Assembly (NCBI GenBank): GCA_037724045.1 | Contig: JBBJOW010000008.1 | Span: 1 to 64,000 of the forward strand | Source: DATLGB01 sp037724045 | Lineage (GTDB): Bacteria; Actinomycetota; Thermoleophilia; Solirubrobacterales; Solirubrobacteraceae | Direction of reading: 5' to 3' | Length of the DNA: 64,000 nt | Shown here: positions 8,553 to 18,318 of the stretch, one piece after another | Numbering within the stretch: the stretch's first letter is position 1 | How the letters are laid out: each line of letters starts with the position of its first letter | The notes under the pieces: generated by a model | What the model saw: only the letters and a program-made list of their open reading frames with translations | The model's database searches: none | Told to the model about the DNA's origin: nothing | Made by a program: the position numbers and the translations under genes

Positions 8553-8714
8553 TGGTGGATTCCCCGAGGTCCGTGGTTCCAGGCGCGCCGATGACCGAGT
8601 CGGGCGCGGCCGGCCGGCGCAGCCCGTACCGGTGGTACGGGCCAGCCGGACGGGCGTGATCCGGCGAAGCGTCAGCGGCGTGCCTGGGGCCGCGGGGTCG
8701 GGGAATCCACCATC
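8551..8714. repeat. R2: palindromic element at a stop codon, second copy
   Basis: The ends are perfect 17-bp inverted repeats (GATGGTGGATTCCCCGA and its complement). Compared with R1, both arms carry matching changes (GTTG to GTGG; TCCACGA to TCCCCGA), so pairing is kept. The inner CCCGTACCGGTGGTACGGG hairpin is identical to that in R1. The TGA stop of the upstream hydrolase overlaps its first bases. Confidence 0.9.
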
Positions 8715-8718
8715 TTCG

Positions 8719-9939
8719 ATGGATTCGTACGCCGACGTTCCGTACGTCGGGCACCCGTACGCGCGGACCCATCCGGACCACCTTGCGTTGCTGGCGCGGC
8801 TGCACGGCCTCTGTCCCGCCGATCCCGACGACTGCCGCGTGGTCGAGCTGGCCTGCGGCGACGGCTCCAACGTCATCGCCATGGCGGCGGCGAGCACGGG
8901 CGTGCGCGTCGCGGGGATCGACCTCGAGGCGGGTGCGATCGCGCGCGGCCAGGCGCTCGCCGGTGAGCTCGGGCTCTCCGACCGCGTCGACCTGCGGGTG
9001 GCGGACCTGCTGGACGCGCCCGAGCTGGGCGAAGCCGACTACGTGATCTGCCACGGCCTCTACAGCTGGGCGCCGCGGGCCGTCGCCGACGCGGCTCTGG
9101 GGCTCATGGCGGAGCTGCTCGCGCCCGGCGGCGTCGGCTTTCTCTCCTACAACCTGATGCCCGGCTGGCCGGTGCGGCGCGCGCTCGGACCGGCCCTACA
9201 GAGGCGAGGCGACCTCGCGGCGGCGCGCGCGCTGTTCGGTGGGCTCGAAGCACCCCTCGCCCAGCGCGAGGACCCCTACGGCGCGCTGCTGGCCGCCGAG
9301 CGCGGTCGCCTCGCCGGCCTCAGCGACGGCCTGCTCTTCCACGACGACCTGCACCCGGGCACGCGGGCCGTCTGGCACGCCGACGTCGTCGCGCACGCCG
9401 ATCACCACGGCCTGCACGTCCTGCGCGACGCCCATCCCGCGACGCTGCAGGGTTCGCCGCCCGCCGATCAGGAGCTCGCCGACCTCGCCTCGGGCACGCC
9501 CTATCGCGAGGTTGCGCTCGTGCCTGCCACGGCTGCGCCGGCGGCCCAGCCCACCGCGGACGGTGTGCGCACACTGCTCGTCGCCGAGGAGCGCCGCCCG
9601 GTGAGCGGGCGGCGCGAGGCCGAGCGGCTGCTCAAAGCGCTGCGCGAAGGTGAGGCCGACCTGCACGCCGCGCCCGCCCGCTTCACGCTGACGCCCGGCG
9701 AGCGGCCGCTGGCCTTCGGGCTCGCGCGCCTGCAGGCCGCCCGGGGCAACGACGTCACCACCCTGCGCCACACCCGCCTGATCATCAACGACGACGCGGG
9801 CCGCGCGGTCCTCGCCGCCTGCGACGGCACCCGCACCCGGGCGCAGATCGCCACCGCCGCGCTCTCCGACGACCGGCGGACGGACGTCATCGACGTCGCC
9901 GTCGCGCGCCTGGCCGCCAACGCCCTGCTGCTCGCATAG
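8719..9939 (+). CDS. SAM-dependent methyltransferase with methyltransferase regulatory domain
   Basis: A 406-residue protein. The N-terminal region has PYVGHPYARTHPDHLALLARL, then motif I VVELACGDGSN, GIDLEAGAI, and VADLLDAPEL, a class I methyltransferase fold. Residues from about 190 onward match the methyltransferase regulatory-domain architecture, with an LLFHDDLHPGTRAVW segment and a helical C-terminus. The last ~80 residues (GNDVTTLRHTRLIINDDAGRAVLAACDGTRTRAQI) look PqqD/winged-helix-like. The ATG at 8719 is just past repeat R2; the frame stays open through the repeat. The substrate is unknown. It converges with the hydrolase at 9968 across a hairpin. Confidence 0.82.
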   Translation: MDSYADVPYVGHPYARTHPDHLALLARLHGLCPADPDDCRVVELACGDGSNVIAMAAASTGVRVAGIDLEAGAIARGQALAGELGLSDRVDLRVADLLDAPELGEADYVICHGLYSWAPRAVADAALGLMAELLAPGGVGFLSYNLMPGWPVRRALGPALQRRGDLAAARALFGGLEAPLAQREDPYGALLAAERGRLAGLSDGLLFHDDLHPGTRAVWHADVVAHADHHGLHVLRDAHPATLQGSPPADQELADLASGTPYREVALVPATAAPAAQPTADGVRTLLVAEERRPVSGRREAERLLKALREGEADLHAAPARFTLTPGERPLAFGLARLQAARGNDVTTLRHTRLIINDDAGRAVLAACDGTRTRAQIATAALSDDRRTDVIDVAVARLAANALLLA

Positions 9940-9950
9940 GCCGCAGGATC

Positions 9951-9967
9951 GGCATCCCAGGGATGCC
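9951..9967. terminator. perfect 7-bp-stem hairpin between convergent stops
   Basis: GGCATCC-cag-GGATGCC ends one base before the stop of the minus-strand hydrolase and 12 bp after the stop of the plus-strand methyltransferase. Probable bidirectional terminator, without a T-run. Confidence 0.5.
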
Positions 9968-10789
9968 TCAGCTGCGAAGCGAGCGGTCCAGGAAGGCGAT
10001 CTGGTCGGCGACGGCGCGGTCGCGGCCCGCGCCGACGTAGACGTCGAAGTGACGGCCGGGGTACTGGACCAGCTCACCGCGCGGAGCCGCTCGTGCCGCT
10101 GCCCTCGCCGGCGGCGCCGGGGTGATCTCGTCGTGCTCGGCGACCTGCACGAGCAGCGGGCAGCCGACGCTCGCTGCCGCGCGGCCGGGAAGGTAGCCGC
10201 GCAGTTCGAGGAACGCGCGCGCCGCGACGCGGTGGCGGCCGTCCGGGTCGAGGTCGGCGAGGCTCGGCCTCCGCGGGTCCCCGGACCGCCTCGCCGTCGG
10301 CAGATAGAGCGGCGGCGCCCCGACCCTGGCGCCGAGCCGGTCGACGGCGCCCGCTGCGAGCATCGACAGTGCCGTGGCGGTCCGGAACGTCCGCAGCGTC
10401 GCCGGCCCGGACACGAACGGCACCTGCGCGACCACCGCCGCCACGCCGGAATCGCGCGCGGCGACCTCGAGGACGTGGCCGCCCCCGTACGAGGTGCCCC
10501 AGAGCGCGACGGCCGGCGCCACCGTTCGCGCGTACGCCACCGCGGAGGCCCAGTCGGTCAGCTGCGCGGGCACCGACAGCACCTCGCGCGGAAGGCCGCC
10601 GGACGCCCCGAAACTCCGGTAGTCGAAGGCCAGTGCCGCGAAGCCGGCGGCGGCGAAACGCTCCACGTAGAACGCGAGGCCGGATGCGACCGTAGCCGAG
10701 AAGCCGTGGCCGAGCACCACGCACGCGGTCGCGCCCGCGGGCACGGCCAGCACGCCCGCCAGCTGCCCGAAGCGGACGGGCTCAGTCAC
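9968..10789 (-). CDS. alpha/beta hydrolase (serine hydrolase)
   Basis: Serine alpha/beta hydrolase of about 273 residues. It shows VVLGHGFSATVASGL (oxyanion region), ALAFDYRSFGASGG, and the nucleophile elbow ALWGTSYGGGHVLE, followed by VAEHDEITP (acid) and PGRHFDVYVG (His). The layout resembles dienelactone hydrolase/acyl esterase family members; the substrate is unknown. GTG 10789 overlaps the end of rluB by 8 bp, and TTG 10816 is an alternative. The overlap suggests translational coupling with rluB, although the functions seem unrelated. Confidence 0.75.
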   Translation of the reverse strand: MTEPVRFGQLAGVLAVPAGATACVVLGHGFSATVASGLAFYVERFAAAGFAALAFDYRSFGASGGLPREVLSVPAQLTDWASAVAYARTVAPAVALWGTSYGGGHVLEVAARDSGVAAVVAQVPFVSGPATLRTFRTATALSMLAAGAVDRLGARVGAPPLYLPTARRSGDPRRPSLADLDPDGRHRVAARAFLELRGYLPGRAAASVGCPLLVQVAEHDEITPAPPARAAARAAPRGELVQYPGRHFDVYVGAGRDRAVADQIAFLDRSLRS

Positions 10790-11489
10790 GTCGGGCCGCA
10801 GCGCGAAGCGCCTCAACCTCGTCGTGGCGCAGCCGGCGGTGGCCGCCCTCGGCGAGGCGCTCGAGGCGCAGCGGCCCGATGGCGACCCGCTCGAGCGCCT
10901 TGACGCGGTGGCCGATCGCCTCCGTCATCCGGCGCACCTGGCGCTTGCGGCCCTCGCGGATGATCAGCTCGAAGCGGTCGGGAGCCAGCTTGCGCACCTT
11001 GGCGGGCGCGGTCGGCCCGTCGTCGAGCACGACGCCGTCGGCGAGGTCGCGCAGCCGCGACGGGCGCACCGGGCCGTCGGCGACCGTGACGACGTACGTC
11101 TTGGAGACCCCGTAGCGAGGGTGCGTGAGGACGTTGGCGAGCTCACCGTCGTTGGTGAGCAGCATCAGGCCGGTGGTGTCGATGTCCAGCCGGCCGACCG
11201 GGTACAGGCGCTCCTCGGTGGTGATCAGGGCGACGACGGTCGGCCGTCTCTGGGGGTCGCTCGCGGTGGACACGACGCCCTTCGGCTTGTTGACCGCGTA
11301 GACGACCTCGCGGCGCCGGCCGATGACCAGCGGCTCCCCGTCGAGGGCGACAGCGCTGTCGTCGTCGACGTCGCGCGCCGGGTCGCGGACCGTCGCGCCG
11401 GCGATGCTGACCCGTCCGTCGAAGACCAGCTGCTCGGCGCCGCGCCGGGACGCGACGCCGGCCTGGGCGAGGTATTTGCCGAGCCGCAT
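10782..11489 (-). CDS. rluB: 23S rRNA pseudouridine synthase (RluB/RsuA family)
   Basis: Isomerises uridine to pseudouridine in 23S rRNA. Residues 1-60 form an S4 RNA-binding domain (RLGKYLAQAGVASRRGAEQLV). The catalytic domain has VNKPKGVVST and GRLDIDTTGLMLLTNDG with the catalytic Asp, then IIREGRKRQVRRM. ATG 11489 (MRLGKY) is preferred; an upstream in-frame start adds three residues. In many actinobacteria and firmicutes rluB follows scpA-scpB directly. Here rlmN and repeat R3 separate it from scpB. Confidence 0.93.
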   Translation of the reverse strand: MRLGKYLAQAGVASRRGAEQLVFDGRVSIAGATVRDPARDVDDDSAVALDGEPLVIGRRREVVYAVNKPKGVVSTASDPQRRPTVVALITTEERLYPVGRLDIDTTGLMLLTNDGELANVLTHPRYGVSKTYVVTVADGPVRPSRLRDLADGVVLDDGPTAPAKVRKLAPDRFELIIREGRKRQVRRMTEAIGHRVKALERVAIGPLRLERLAEGGHRRLRHDEVEALRAAARRD

Positions 11490-11520
11490 TGCGCCCAACG
11501 TAACGGGGTGCCCGTCTACC

Positions 11521-12513
11521 GTGGGCGCTGTGGACCTCGGACAGCTCGAACAGACGCTCGCCGCCGCCGGCGAGCCGGCCTTCCGCGCCCGTCAGGTGTG
11601 GCGCTGGGTCTCGAGCGGGGCCGCGGCATACGCCGAGATGACCGACCTCCCGGCCGGCCTGCGGGCGCGCCTGGAGGAGCACGTCCCCTTCTGCAGCCTG
11701 GAGCCGAGCACCCAGCGCGAGGCCGCCGACGGCACGGTCAAGACGCTCTTTCACACGCACGACGGCCGTCCGATCGAGGCGGTGCTGATGCGCTACCGCG
11801 ACGGCCGGCGCTCGGTCTGCGTGTCCAGCCAGTCGGGCTGCGCGCTGACCTGCACCTTCTGCGCCACCGGCGCGATGAAGTTCGGCCGCAACCTGACCGC
11901 CTCGGAGATCCTCGACCAGGTGCTGCACTTCCGCCGCCTGGAGAGCGTGGACCACCTCGTCTTCATGGGGATGGGCGAGCCGCTGATGAACCTCGACAAC
12001 GTGCTCGCAGCCGCCGAGAAGCTTCCCGACGTGGGGATCACCCACCGCCGGACGGGCATCTCCACCGTCGGCTGGGTGCCGGGCATCCGCCGCCTCACCG
12101 AGGAATGCGACATGCCCCTGCGCCTCGCCCTCTCCCTGCACGCGCCCGAGGACGCCCTGCGCGCGCAGATCATGCCGGTCAACGAGCGCCACCCGATCGC
12201 CGAGGTGCTCGAGGCGTGCGACGCCTTCTCCGCCAAACGGCGCCAGAAGATCTTCGTGGAGTACCTCATGCTCGACGGCGTCAACGACACGGTCGCGCAG
12301 GCGCACCAGCTCGCCGCCCTGCTCGACCGCCACGTCTACAAGATCAACCTGATCCCGTACAACCCGACGGACGGGCTCTACGAGGGCTCGGGCCGCGCCG
12401 CGATCGACGCCTTCAAGACGGTGCTCGAAGACCACGGTCACACCGCCACGGTCCGGCTCACGCGGGGCCGCGACATCGACGCGGCCTGCGGGCAGCTTGC
12501 CGCCAAGGCCTAG
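11521..12513 (+). CDS. rlmN: 23S rRNA (adenine2503-C2)/tRNA methyltransferase, radical SAM
   Basis: Radical SAM enzyme that methylates C2 of A2503 in 23S rRNA and, in some bacteria, A37 of tRNA. It shows FRARQVWRWV, VCVSSQSGCALTCTFCATG with the three cluster cysteines, the MGMGEPLMN motif, LALSLHAP, and the C-terminal methyl-carrying Cys region near DIDAACGQ. GTG 11521 or GTG 11530 can start it, giving about 330 residues. It is divergent from rluB with 31 bp between starts. The stop codon TAG is the first three bases of repeat R3. Confidence 0.93.
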   Translation: MGAVDLGQLEQTLAAAGEPAFRARQVWRWVSSGAAAYAEMTDLPAGLRARLEEHVPFCSLEPSTQREAADGTVKTLFHTHDGRPIEAVLMRYRDGRRSVCVSSQSGCALTCTFCATGAMKFGRNLTASEILDQVLHFRRLESVDHLVFMGMGEPLMNLDNVLAAAEKLPDVGITHRRTGISTVGWVPGIRRLTEECDMPLRLALSLHAPEDALRAQIMPVNERHPIAEVLEACDAFSAKRRQKIFVEYLMLDGVNDTVAQAHQLAALLDRHVYKINLIPYNPTDGLYEGSGRAAIDAFKTVLEDHGHTATVRLTRGRDIDAACGQLAAKA

Positions 12514-12677
12514 ATGGTTGATTCCACGAGACCCGTGGTTCCAGGCGCGCTGATGACCGAGCCGGGCGCGTCCGGCCGGCGAAGCCCGTACCGGTGGTAC
12601 GGGCGAACCGGACGGGCGTGATCGGAGCGAAGCGTCAGCGGCGCGCCTGGGGCCGCGGGGTCGTGAATCAACCATCT
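12511..12677. repeat. R3: palindromic element at a stop codon, third copy
   Basis: Arms TAGATGGTTGATTCCACGA and TCGTGAATCAACCATCT pair apart from one unpaired base. The inner CCCGTACCGGTGGTACGGG hairpin matches R1 and R2. It fills the space between the convergent rlmN and scpB genes, and its first bases are the rlmN stop codon. Confidence 0.9.
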
Positions 12678-12689
12678 CAGAGCCTGCCG

Positions 12690-13265
12690 TCAACCAGACG
12701 TGGCGCCTGCGCGCGCGGTGCCGGCTGCGAGCAGGCGGTCGCGCAGTGCGGCCTCCTCCTCGGGCGCGGGGTCCCACTGGCCCGGGTCGGGCAGCTCGTC
12801 GGCTGTCTTGAGGCCGAAGAGCTTGAGAAACAACGGCGTCGTCCGGTAGAGCACGGCGCCGAACTGGGAGCGGCCGGACTCCTCGATCAGCCCGCGGTCC
12901 AGCAGCGAGGTCGCCGCGGAGTCCGACGCCACGCCGCGGATGCGTGCGACCTCGGGCCGCGAGACAGGCTGCAGGTAGGCGACGATCGACAGCGTCTCCG
13001 CCTGCGCGGGCGTGAGCGCAGGCGGGCGAGGGCGCGATAGAAGCGCCCGGGCGGCCTCCTCCGCGTCCGGGTGCGACGCGAGCGTCCAGCCACCCGCGAG
13101 CTCGCGCAGGACGAGGCCGTGGCCGTCGAGGCGATGGTGCAGCTCACCGAGCGCCTCCACCACGTCGGCCTCCTCCTCCCCCACGGCGGCGGCCAGGTCG
13201 CGCACGGCGACCGGGTCCGGGGACAAGAACAGCAGGGCCTCCAGGGTCGCGGCCAGGCCGGTCAC
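12690..13265 (-). CDS. scpB: segregation and condensation protein B
   Basis: Kleisin-interacting winged-helix protein of the SMC-ScpAB chromosome condensation complex. It shows LAATLEALLFLSPDPVAV, then LASHPDAEEA, ALTPAQAETLSIVAYLQPVSRPEVARIRGV, and the second winged helix RGLIEESGRS with LYRTTPLFLKLFGL. The GTG start at 13265 overlaps the scpA stop in GTGA, indicating translational coupling. The length of 191 residues is normal for the family. Confidence 0.93.
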   Translation of the reverse strand: MTGLAATLEALLFLSPDPVAVRDLAAAVGEEEADVVEALGELHHRLDGHGLVLRELAGGWTLASHPDAEEAARALLSRPRPPALTPAQAETLSIVAYLQPVSRPEVARIRGVASDSAATSLLDRGLIEESGRSQFGAVLYRTTPLFLKLFGLKTADELPDPGQWDPAPEEEAALRDRLLAAGTARAGATSG

Positions 13266-14020
13266 GAGGCGACGGCCGCCACCGCGGGCAAGCCGCTGCC
13301 GGCCGCCACGCGGATGTCGCCGAAGCACTCGTCCTGCTCCCACCCCGCCTCGCCGCGCTTGTAGAGCTCGAGCAGCGCGTAGAGCGTCACGCACACGGTC
13401 ATGCGGTCCGCGCCGCGCACCGCGTCCTCGAAGGCGAACGAGCCACGCTGCAAGAGGCCCCTCAGCACACCGAGCCGGTCGGCGAGCGAGACGGCCGGTG
13501 CAGCCATGTGACGCAGGTCGATCGCCGGCGGGTGGCGCAGCAGCCCCCCGACGGCCTTCCCCAGCAGCGCCGGGTCGAAGACCGCCTCCGCACCGTCCAG
13601 CGGCGCGCGCCGCAGGCCTGCGGGAAGCGGCGCGGAGCGATACAGGTGCCCGTGGCCGTCGGCGAAGCGCTCCCGCGCCCAGGCCGCCGCCCCGCGGTAA
13701 CGCGCGTACGCGAGCATGCGGGCGAGCAGCTCCTCGGCGGCCTCGCCGGGCGCGAGCTCGGCCAGCTCATCGACCTCCTCCCCCGGCAGCATGAGCCGCG
13801 ACTTCAGCTCCAGCAGCGCCGCGATCAGGACCAGGAACTCCGTGGTGGACTCCAGATCGAGCTCCGCGCGGCGCTCCAGGTGGTCGACGTAGGCGATCAC
13901 GATGTCGGCGAGGTCGACCTCCAAGAGGTCCAGTTCGTCGCGCAGGACAAGGGAGAGCAGCAGGTCGAACGGGCCTGCGAAGACGTCCAGATCCAGCTCG
14001 AGATCGCCGACGGCGGGCAT
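13262..14020 (-). CDS. scpA: segregation and condensation protein A (kleisin)
   Basis: Kleisin subunit of SMC-ScpAB. The N-terminus FAGPFDLLLSLVLRDELDLLEVDLADI binds the SMC neck, and STTEFLVLIAALLELKSRLMLP is characteristic. The C-terminal winged helix is near DRMTVCVTLYALLELYKRGEA and binds the SMC cap. It runs 252 residues from ATG 14020. It lies 11 bp after trpS on the same strand and overlaps scpB by 4 bp, so trpS-scpA-scpB probably form one operon. Confidence 0.93.
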   Translation of the reverse strand: MPAVGDLELDLDVFAGPFDLLLSLVLRDELDLLEVDLADIVIAYVDHLERRAELDLESTTEFLVLIAALLELKSRLMLPGEEVDELAELAPGEAAEELLARMLAYARYRGAAAWARERFADGHGHLYRSAPLPAGLRRAPLDGAEAVFDPALLGKAVGGLLRHPPAIDLRHMAAPAVSLADRLGVLRGLLQRGSFAFEDAVRGADRMTVCVTLYALLELYKRGEAGWEQDECFGDIRVAAGSGLPAVAAVAS

Positions 14021-14031
14021 GCGGGCGCAGG

Positions 14032-15027
14032 CTACACGCGGGCCCCGACGCCCATGCGGTCACGGACGTCTGCGAGCGTCGCTGCGGCGATCGCGCGCGC
14101 CTTGTCGGCGCCGACGGCCAGTGCCGCCTCCAGGGCCGCCTCGTCGGCCCGCAGGGCGGCGTAGCGCTCGCGGACCGGGGCGAGGTGCGCGACCACGGCC
14201 TCGGCCACCGCCGTCTTGAGGTCCCCGTAGCCGCGGGCGTCCGCGAAGGCCGCCTCGGCCTCACGCGCGCCGATCCCCCGCGTGGCGGCGAAGATCTGAA
14301 GCAGGTTGGACACCCCCGGCTTGTCCGGCGCGTGGACGATCTCCGATCCGGAGTCCGTCACCGCGCGCTTGAACTTCCTGACGATCGCGGCCGGCTCGTC
14401 GAGCACGTACACCGTCCCCGCCTGCGAGGCCGCGGACGTGGACATCTTGCGGTCGGGCTCCTGGAGGTCGCCGATGCGCGCGCCCACCTGCGGCACGCGG
14501 ATCTCCGGCACCACCAGGGTCTCCCCGAACCGGGAGTTGAAGCGCGTGGCCACGTCGCGCATGAGCTCGATGTGCTCGCGCTGGTCCTCGCCGACCGGCA
14601 CCTCGTGGGCGCGGTAGGCGAGCACGTCGGCCGCCTGCAGGACGGGGTAGAAGAGCAGCCCGGCGGACACGAGCGCGCGCTGGGCGGCCGACTTGTCGCG
14701 GAACTGGTGCATGCGGTTCAGCCGGCCGAGCTCGGTCACACTCGACAGCAGCCACGAGAGCTCGGTGTGCTCGCGGACGTCGGACTGGCGGAAGAGCACG
14801 CACCGCTGCGGATCGAGCCCGGCCGCCATCAGCAGCGCGGTGGTGTCGTAGACGCGTTCGCGCAGCTGCGCCGGGTCGTAGTCGACGGTCACCGCGTGCA
14901 GGTCGACGACGCAGTAGATCGCCGGCTCGGCGCGGTCCTGCCCGGCGACGTACTGCTCGATCCCGCCGATCAGGTTGCCGAGGTGCTTGCGCCCGGTCGG
15001 CTGGATGCCCGAGAAGATGACGGTCAT
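14032..15027 (-). CDS. trpS: tryptophanyl-tRNA synthetase
   Basis: Class Ic aminoacyl-tRNA synthetase charging tRNA-Trp. The N-terminal FSGIQPTGRKHLGNLIGG contains the HIGH-equivalent HLGN, and PDRKMSTSAAS holds the KMSKS-equivalent KMSTS. YPVLQAADVLAY and PVGEDQREHIEL are typical. The length of 331 residues is normal. It is the first gene of a probable trpS-scpA-scpB operon. The 147 bp between it and gcvPB hold no clear gene. Confidence 0.95.
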   Translation of the reverse strand: MTVIFSGIQPTGRKHLGNLIGGIEQYVAGQDRAEPAIYCVVDLHAVTVDYDPAQLRERVYDTTALLMAAGLDPQRCVLFRQSDVREHTELSWLLSSVTELGRLNRMHQFRDKSAAQRALVSAGLLFYPVLQAADVLAYRAHEVPVGEDQREHIELMRDVATRFNSRFGETLVVPEIRVPQVGARIGDLQEPDRKMSTSAASQAGTVYVLDEPAAIVRKFKRAVTDSGSEIVHAPDKPGVSNLLQIFAATRGIGAREAEAAFADARGYGDLKTAVAEAVVAHLAPVRERYAALRADEAALEAALAVGADKARAIAAATLADVRDRMGVGARV

Positions 15028-15174
15028 ACGGGACGCGGGAGGCTAGCCCCACGGTGGTCGGGCGCTGCGCCTGCCAAGCCCGCTGTGGAGGGCGAAGCGC
15101 AGCAGCAGGCGAGGACGATTCGACCACATCACTCTGGTCGGCGGCACGACGCACCTCGAAAGTGAGCGGTATCC

Positions 15175-16652
15175 CTAGTCCGCGGGCTGACGGATGACGG
15201 GCCGCTTGGCGGCACCCGCCTCGTCGAGGCGCCGCACCGGCGTCGTGTGGGGGGCCTGGCGCGCGATCTCGGGATCCTCGGCGGCCTCGGCCAGAATGGT
15301 CGCGACGGCCTCGGCGAAGCCGTCCAGCGTCTCCCGCGTCTCGGTCTCCGTGGGCTCGACCATCAGCGCCTCGTCGACCACCAGTGGGAAGTAGACGGTC
15401 GGCGGGTGGTACCCGAAGTCCAGCAGTCGCTTGGCGAGATCGAGGGTGCGCAGCCCGAGCTGCTTCTTCATCGGCGCGCCCGAGAGCACGAATTCGTGCA
15501 TACAGCGGCGGTCGTAGGCGACGGGCAGGTGCTCGCCTGACAGCTCCTGCATGCGCGCGAGCAGGTAGTTGGCGTTGAGGACGGCGGTCTCCGAAGCTTC
15601 GGTGAGCCCATCGCGTCCCAGCGACAGGATGTACGCGTAGGAGCGCACGAAGACGCCGAAGTTGCCCTGGAAGCCGCGCAGGCGCCCGATCGACTTCGGC
15701 CGGTCGAAGTCCAGGTCGTAGCGCATCGGCCCGGCGCCGTTGTCGTTGCCGCGCTGGACGACCTGCGGCCGGGGCAGGTAGGGCTCGATGCGGTCGCTCA
15801 CCGCGATCGGGCCCGAGCCGGGCCCGCCGCCGCCGTGGGGCTGGGTGAAGGACTTGTGCAGGTTGAAGTGCACGATGTCGAAGCCCATGTCGCCGGGGCG
15901 CGACTTGCCCATGACGGCGTTGAGGTTGGCGCCGTCGTAGTAGAGCGTGGCGCCGATCCCGTGCACGATGCGGGAGATCTCCTCGATGTTGGTCTCGAAG
16001 AGCCCGAGCGTGCTCGGGTTCGTGAGCATCAGGCAGGCGACGTCCTCGGTCGCCTTGGCGCGCAGGTCGTCGAGGTCGACGTTGCCCTCGGCGTCGACGG
16101 CCACCTTGACCGTCTCGTAGCCGCCCATGGTGACGGTGGCCGGGTTGGTGCCGTGGCTGGTCTCCGGCGCGAGCACCTTGTGGCGGTGCTCCCCGCGGTC
16201 CTCGTGGTAGGCGCGGGTGAGCAGGACGCCGGCGAGCTCGCCGTGGGAACCCGCCGACGGTTGCAATGACACGTGCGGGAGCCCCGAGATCTCTGACAGA
16301 GCCCGTTGCAGCTCCCACATGAGTTGAAGGGCGCCCTGGGCGCGGCGCGGGTCCTGCAGCGGATGCAGCCGGGCGTGGCCGGGGAGCGCCGCGACGCGCT
16401 CGTGCAGCTTCGGGTTGTGCTTCATCGTGCACGAGCCGAGCGGATAGAAGCCCGTGTCGAGGTCGAAGTTGCGCTTGGAGAGCCGGTTGTAGTGCCGGTT
16501 GATCTCGGGCTCGGAGACCTCGGGCAGGCGCGGGGGCTCCGCGCGGCGGAAGCTTGCGGGCAGAAGATCGTCGAGCGGCTTCTCGGGCACGTCGAGGGCC
16601 GGCGCCACGAACGCGCGGCGCCCGGGCTGGGAGATCTCGAAGATGGTTCCGG

Positions 16653-16656
<4 letters not shown>
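15175..16656 (-). CDS. gcvPB: glycine dehydrogenase (decarboxylating) subunit 2
   Basis: C-terminal half of the P-protein of the glycine cleavage system. With subunit 1 it decarboxylates glycine on PLP and passes aminomethyl to GcvH. Visible marks are RHYNRLSKRNFDLDTGFYPLGSCTMKHNP, YYDGANLNAVMG, and the PLP lysine in HFNLHKSFTQPHGGGGPGSGP. It has 493 residues from ATG 16656, which overlaps the gcvPA stop by 4 bp (ATGA). Confidence 0.95.
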
Positions 16657-18062
<1,406 letters not shown>

Positions 18063-18106
18063 TCCAATCAACCTAGCGACGGCGTACGACACAACCGCTG
18101 GCCACC

Positions 18107-18318
18107 GTGACCTACGCCGTCCTCGATCTGGGGACGGACCGGGCGGTCTCGTGGAGCGCCCGGACTCGACGATCGACGCCGGCCTGGCGAAGCTCGCCAC
18201 GCTAGCGAGCGCCATCGGCCGCGACCCCGTGCGGCTGGCGTCCGAGCTGCTCGCCTCAGTCGAGGAGCCGCGCCGCGACGACTGCGGCGGTGCTCGCCGT
18301 GCAGTTCGCCGGAGTCCG
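18107..18318 (+). pseudogene. remnant of a PP2C/SpoIIE-type serine phosphatase
   Basis: Three short stretches in different frames line up in order with the C-terminal part of RsbU/SpoIIE-type PP2C phosphatases. They are ATVTYAVLDLGT (from about 18101), GLVERPDSTIDAGLAKLA continuing to EEPRRDD (about 18145-18283), and AVLAVQFAGV (from 18287). The piece that normally joins the first two, about 35-40 residues, is missing. No start or catalytic N-terminus is present. It sits on the opposite strand between gcvH and gcvPA. The family match is by eye from the DGLVERR...IDDGLARL...RDD.ALLVV pattern. Confidence 0.6.

Noticed and set aside
10824..12521. A 565-codon plus-strand frame over rluB and rlmN
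   Set aside because: Low-complexity translation in a shifted frame; rlmN motifs are in a different frame and rluB is on the other strand.
15028..15174. FDHITL-like peptide near 15108, recalling the VOC gene start at 25459
   Set aside because: Only about 16 bases match and the frame stops after about 20 codons; chance similarity cannot be excluded and no further homology is visible.
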